Source: Desulfobacteraceae bacterium
GTDB taxonomy: Bacteria > Desulfobacterota > Desulfobacteria > Desulfobacterales > Desulfobacteraceae
Reading direction: 5' to 3'
Length of the DNA stretch: 8,873 nucleotides
Assembly (NCBI GenBank): GCA_024225895.1
Contig: JAAEMC010000065.1
Span: forward strand, 1-8,873
The notes below the pieces were generated by a model. It made no database searches, was not told the origin of the DNA, and saw only the letters and a list, made by a program, of their open reading frames with translations. Position numbers and translations under genes: made by a program. How positions within the stretch are numbered: position 1 is the stretch's first letter; the number at the start of each line of letters is the position of its first letter. Positions 5,703 through 8,873 of the stretch are shown here, one piece after another.

Positions 5703-6761
5703 ATGAATAGCAACATCTATTCACAGGTATATGACCTGCTAAAAAAAGAACAAAAACTCGTTCTTGCCAGAACTATCCAACGCCAGGGATCTGCACCCAG
5801 GGAGGTGGGCTCCGCATGTATTATTACAGAACAAGGAGAATTGATCGGAACCATTGGCGGAGGACTTCTGGAATACCAGGTTCAAAAAAGGGCAAAAGAA
5901 CTATTTTCCAATCCAGTCACCTCCATTTACAAGTTCAAACTTTCAAGTGATGACCTTGCCAAAGCAGGTATGATATGCGGCGGCGATGTGGATATTTACC
6001 TGGAACCCCTGTTTCCGGAAAACCAGGAGACATTTCTTTTTTTCAAGTCAGTCAAGGCATATCTGTCTGAAAATAAGCCGGGGTATCTTATCACCCGCAT
6101 AAAAGACGGGACCAGGGAATCAGAAACCCATACCCGGATATTTATCAAAGAAGACGGATCTGCCATCGGCCGGCTTGATGACCTGGAAACAGGACAGCTG
6201 GACTTAAAAAACATGGCCCTGCCAATGGTTTTTGAACCCGGCAAAGACAACCTTGTTTTTATACAAAAGATTGTTATGGACCCAAGCCTTGTGATTTTCG
6301 GGGCTGGACATATTTCCATTTTTCTTTCAAAACTGGCCAAAATGGTGGGCTTTCATATTACCATTGTGGATGACAGACAGGAATTTGCTAACCAGGACCG
6401 CTTCCCGGAAGCTGATCAAATACTGGCCCGGCCCTTTGATCAGGCCTTTGATGCACTTTCCGGTCTTAATAACACCTTTGTGGTAATTGTGACCCGGGGC
6501 CATATTTCTGACAAGGATGTCCTGGCCTTTGCCTTAAAGCAGGACTTAAAATACATCGGCATGATCGGCAGCCGGAGAAAAAGAAACACAATTTATGAGA
6601 GCCTCATGGAACAAGGTTATGCCAAAGCAGATCTTGAAAAGGTCTATTCCCCCATCGGGATTGAAATTAATGCCCTAACCCCGGAAGAGATCGCAGTTGC
6701 AATCATTGCAGAGCTGATCAAGGTACGCGGTGCAGGAAAAAAATTAAAAAAGCTCATGTAA
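5703..6761 (+). CDS. xdhC: XdhC/CoxI-family molybdenum cofactor insertion protein
   Basis: 352 residues containing both parts of a full-length XdhC. The N-terminal XdhC/CoxI domain has RQGSAPREVGSA (27-38), GTIGGGLLE (49-57) and GMICGGDVDI (89-98), in which Cys92 is the conserved cysteine implicated in cofactor handling. The C-terminal Rossmann-like domain has FGAGHIS (199-205), VTRGHISD (263-270), GMIGSRRKR (286-294) and SPIGIEINALTPEEIAVAI (316-334). XdhC proteins bind the molybdenum cofactor, promote its sulfuration together with a cysteine desulfurase, and deliver it to xanthine-dehydrogenase-type enzymes in the cytoplasm. The start at 5703 follows AAGGAA by about 9 bases and lies 4 bases after the yqeC stop. 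The neighbours yqeC and mocA are in the same pathway. The related selenium-linked YqeB is a possible alternative name, but the sequence motifs are those of classical XdhC. Confidence 0.93.
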   Translation: MNSNIYSQVYDLLKKEQKLVLARTIQRQGSAPREVGSACIITEQGELIGTIGGGLLEYQVQKRAKELFSNPVTSIYKFKLSSDDLAKAGMICGGDVDIYLEPLFPENQETFLFFKSVKAYLSENKPGYLITRIKDGTRESETHTRIFIKEDGSAIGRLDDLETGQLDLKNMALPMVFEPGKDNLVFIQKIVMDPSLVIFGAGHISIFLSKLAKMVGFHITIVDDRQEFANQDRFPEADQILARPFDQAFDALSGLNNTFVVIVTRGHISDKDVLAFALKQDLKYIGMIGSRRKRNTIYESLMEQGYAKADLEKVYSPIGIEINALTPEEIAVAIIAELIKVRGAGKKLKKLM

Positions 6762-6762
6762 G

Positions 6763-7359
6763 ATGACCAGCCAAAGCCAGAATATTATCGGTATTATACT
6801 TGCCGCGGGCAGTGCTTCGCGCATGGGCAGGACAAAACAGACACTGCCGTTTCAAGGCAAACCCATACTCTCCCATGTAATTGAAAATGCATTGGCTGCA
6901 AATTTAAGCCGGGTGATAGTGATTATAGGGCATGATGCCAAACAAATAAAAAAGGAGATTGATTTTTCCAAAGTCCTTTTAGTGGAAAATAAAGCCTTTG
7001 CAAAAGGTCAGTCCGAATCCATTAAAGCAGGGCTGAATGCCATTTCATCCCCCTGTGACGGAGCAATGTTTCTTTTAGGGGATCAGCCATTGGTGGATAA
7101 AAGTATCATCAATATCCTGATCTTAAAATTTTATGAATCCAATGCTCCCATCATAATCCCATTTTATAAGGAAAAGCGGGGCAATCCAGTTATTTTTTCA
7201 GATTCTCTTTTTCCCGAACTTCATACCTTATCCCGGGACACCGGGGCGAGGGTACTGTTTAAAGAATATCAAACCGATATCCACAAGGTAATAGTAAACC
7301 ACCCCGGCATCCTTATTGATGTTGACACGCCCCAAGATTATCAGAATCTTGTAAAATAA
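6763..7359 (+). CDS. mocA: Molybdenum cofactor cytidylyltransferase (MocA-like NTP transferase)
   Basis: 198 residues, the usual size. The nucleotidyltransferase signature LAAGSASRMGRTKQTLPF spans 13-30, with the nucleotide-binding Lys25 in TKQ. Further motifs are GQSESIKAG (82-90), the metal-site LLGDQP (104-109), RGNPVIF (139-145), RDTGAR (158-163) and DVDTPQDY (186-193). This matches MocA, which joins CTP to molybdopterin-Mo to give the cytosine dinucleotide cofactor used by many bacterial hydroxylases; the related MobA makes the guanine form. The choice of MocA rests on the RTKQ-type signature and on the company of xdhC and yqeC, as in the E. coli yqeC/mocA region. The ATG comes one base after the xdhC stop and has no strong Shine-Dalgarno of its own (nearest AGGAAAAAA about 20 bases back), so translation is probably coupled to xdhC. 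It looks like the last gene of the operon. Confidence 0.9.
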   Translation: MTSQSQNIIGIILAAGSASRMGRTKQTLPFQGKPILSHVIENALAANLSRVIVIIGHDAKQIKKEIDFSKVLLVENKAFAKGQSESIKAGLNAISSPCDGAMFLLGDQPLVDKSIINILILKFYESNAPIIIPFYKEKRGNPVIFSDSLFPELHTLSRDTGARVLFKEYQTDIHKVIVNHPGILIDVDTPQDYQNLVK

Positions 7360-7520
7360 AGGCCCAACTGCTTGACTTGTACCGTTTCTTGCCATAAGAC
7401 AGACAATAGCACTGTATCTCATTCATTTTCTAAATCGAACCGGATTTGATGAACACCATTCTGGCTGATCATTGAATTAAACATAATAATCCTAAAATAT
7501 TTTGGGAAAAAGGAGGAGTT

Positions 7521-8873
7521 ATGAGGACAAAAAAAATATTTTTGCCGGAAAATGAAATGCCCACCCAATGGTACAACATTATGGCAGATTTACCCAATGG
7601 GATGGAACCGCCACTTCATCCGGGAACCGGCCAGCCCTGCGGGCCAGAAGACCTGGCCCCGATTTTTCCCATGAACCTGATTGAACAGGAAGTAAGCCAG
7701 GACAGATGGATCGACATCCCCGAAGAAGTACTGGACAAATACTGTATCTGGCGCCCATCTCCTTTGTACCGGGCCTTTGACCTTGAAAAAGCCCTGGATA
7801 CCCCTGCTAAAATCTATTTTAAAAATGAAGGCGTCAGCCCTGCCGGAAGCCATAAACCCAACACCGCCCTGGCCCAGGCCTATTATAATAAGGTGGCAGG
7901 CACTAAAAAGATCACCACGGAAACCGGTGCAGGCCAATGGGGAAGCGCTCTTTCCATGTGTTGCTCTTTTTTCGATCTTGAATGCAAGGTCTATATGGTC
8001 AAGATTTCATATAACCAGAAGCCTTATCGAAGGATGATGATGGAAACCTGGGGGGCCAATTGTACGGCCAGCCCGTCCAATGAAACCAATGCAGGCCGCA
8101 AAATGCTTGAAAGAGATCCTGATTCTCCGGGCAGCCTGGGCATGGCCATCAGCGAGGCTGTAGAAGCAGCCGTATCTGATGAATCCAGCAAATACGCCTT
8201 GGGCAGCGTGCTCAACCATGTCATGCTCCATCAGACCATAATTGGACTTGAAGCCCAGAAACAAATGCAGATTGCCGGCGACTACCCGGATGTTATCATA
8301 GGCAGCGCAGGTGGCGGCAGTAACTTTGCAGGCCTTGCCCTTCCCTTTGCCAGAGATAAGATCAACGGCAAAAAGATTGATATAATTGCAGTGGAACCCA
8401 CATCGTGTCCCACCATGACAAGGGGACCCTTTTCCTATGACTTTGGCGATACTGTCCAGATGACTCCGCTGCTTCCAATGCATACTTTAGGCCATAATTT
8501 TGTTCCGGCGCCAATCCATGCAGGAGGCTTAAGATACCACGGCATGGCACCGATTGTAAGCCAGCTTATCATGGACAATATTTTCAGGGCAGAATCTATT
8601 CCCCAGCTTGAAACCTTTAAAGCCGGCCTGACATTTGCCCGTTCTGAAGGATATATCTCGGCACCGGAATGCAACCATGCTGTTGCCATGACCATAAGAG
8701 AGGCCTTAAAAGCTAAACAGGAAGGAAAAGAAAAAACCATATTGTTCAATTGGAGCGGCCACGGCCTTGTGGATCTTGCAGCCTATGAGTCTTATCTGGC
8801 AGGCAAATTATCCGACCATGACCTGCCCCAGGAACAGATTGATGCGGCATTAAAGGATATTGAAAGTCTACAA
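7521..8873 (+). CDS. trpB2: TrpB2-type tryptophan synthase beta chain (partial, runs off right edge)
   Basis: 451 codons are open to the window edge, already near the full TrpB2 length of about 420-455, so probably only the last few residues and the stop are missing. The start has an ideal AGGAGG at 7511-7516. The PLP lysine is Lys112 in [14 protein letters not shown], the wording of TrpB2 rather than TrpB1. ETGAGQWG (134-141) holds the catalytic Glu134, GSAGGGSN (261-268) binds the PLP phosphate, and NWSGHG (410-415) supplies the serine near the pyridine nitrogen. The enzyme condenses indole with serine to give tryptophan. TrpB2 proteins often lack the surface for TrpA, and some prefer O-phosphoserine; indole salvage is a proposed role. 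No trpA or other trp gene is visible. The 161 bases before it offer only weak promoter matches (TTGAAT 7472-7477 with TAAAAT 7493-7498) and no clear terminator for mocA, so partial read-through from the operon is possible. Confidence 0.93.
   Translation, partial: MRTKKIFLPENEMPTQWYNIMADLPNGMEPPLHPGTGQPCGPEDLAPIFPMNLIEQEVSQDRWIDIPEEVLDKYCIWRPSPLYRAFDLEKALDTPAKIYFKNEGVSPAGSHKPNTALAQAYYNKVAGTKKITTETGAGQWGSALSMCCSFFDLECKVYMVKISYNQKPYRRMMMETWGANCTASPSNETNAGRKMLERDPDSPGSLGMAISEAVEAAVSDESSKYALGSVLNHVMLHQTIIGLEAQKQMQIAGDYPDVIIGSAGGGSNFAGLALPFARDKINGKKIDIIAVEPTSCPTMTRGPFSYDFGDTVQMTPLLPMHTLGHNFVPAPIHAGGLRYHGMAPIVSQLIMDNIFRAESIPQLETFKAGLTFARSEGYISAPECNHAVAMTIREALKAKQEGKEKTILFNWSGHGLVDLAAYESYLAGKLSDHDLPQEQIDAALKDIESLQ

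Noticed and set aside
4910..7359. Selenoprotein (in-frame TGA read as selenocysteine) in the yqeC operon
   Set aside because: All three genes are full length without internal TGA codons, and the key XdhC position is an ordinary cysteine.
7360..7520. Promoter TTGACT (7372-7377) with TAAGAC (7395-7400), and a terminator after mocA
   Set aside because: The -10 matches only half of the consensus, and no GC stem followed by a T-run is present, so neither is strong enough to annotate.
7590..8749. Several open frames of 60-160 codons on both strands inside the TrpB2 region
   Set aside because: They overlap a clear, motif-complete TrpB2 gene in another frame and have no recognisable motifs of their own.
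1..8873. CRISPR array, phage genes or a defence system
   Set aside because: No regularly spaced repeats and no nuclease, phage or toxin-antitoxin gene was seen; HrpB and the GntR regulator are housekeeping-type genes here.

Overview
The window looks like chromosomal DNA of a moderately AT-rich Gram-negative bacterium. Gene content and wording (HrpB helicase, FCD-type GntR regulator, YqeC/XdhC/MocA, TrpB2) would fit an anaerobic desulfobacterial (former deltaproteobacterial) genome. That placement is inference from style; no taxonomic marker such as rRNA is present.

Layout. Bases 1-116 hold a 16-bp tandem repeat and the leader of hrpB. Bases 117-2675 (+) encode a complete HrpB-type DExH helicase. 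Bases 2728-3606 (-) carry a GntR/FadR-type regulator followed directly by a short N-terminal remnant of a class V aminotransferase, which probably was the regulator's original operon partner. The 295-base region to about 3901 is a divergent promoter region. It holds a 15-bp palindrome that exactly fills the spacer of the likely regulator promoter, and a good promoter reading the other way into a small membrane-anchored NTF2-like protein (3902-4411, +).

Bases 4412-4909 have no convincing protein gene but are rich in structure: a promoter-like TTGACA/TAATAT pair, two internal hairpins, an 11-bp terminator-like stem, and, abutting it with no gap, a 59-bp element with perfect 9-bp outer arms and nested hairpins. 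I read the first part as a candidate small RNA or structured leader and the second as a separate cruciform or RNA element.

Bases 4910-7359 (+) form a tight three-gene operon, yqeC-xdhC-mocA, with gaps of 4 and 1 bases. XdhC and MocA act in maturation and delivery of the molybdenum cofactor to xanthine-dehydrogenase-type hydroxylases: MocA cytidylylates the cofactor, and XdhC binds the cofactor and passes it on in sulfurated form. YqeC is a GTPase/ATPase-like accessory protein linked to selenium-dependent hydroxylases. No hydroxylase structural gene is in view, so the client enzyme lies outside the window. After 161 bases comes a strong AGGAGG site and a TrpB2-type tryptophan synthase beta chain that runs off the right edge (7521-8873, +), with no trpA visible.

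Most of the coding content is ordinary. The parts that deserve attention are the aminotransferase remnant, the operator-in-promoter arrangement, and the two abutting structured elements ahead of the molybdenum-hydroxylase operon. I see no clear defence system, mobile element gene, CRISPR array or rRNA/tRNA gene.
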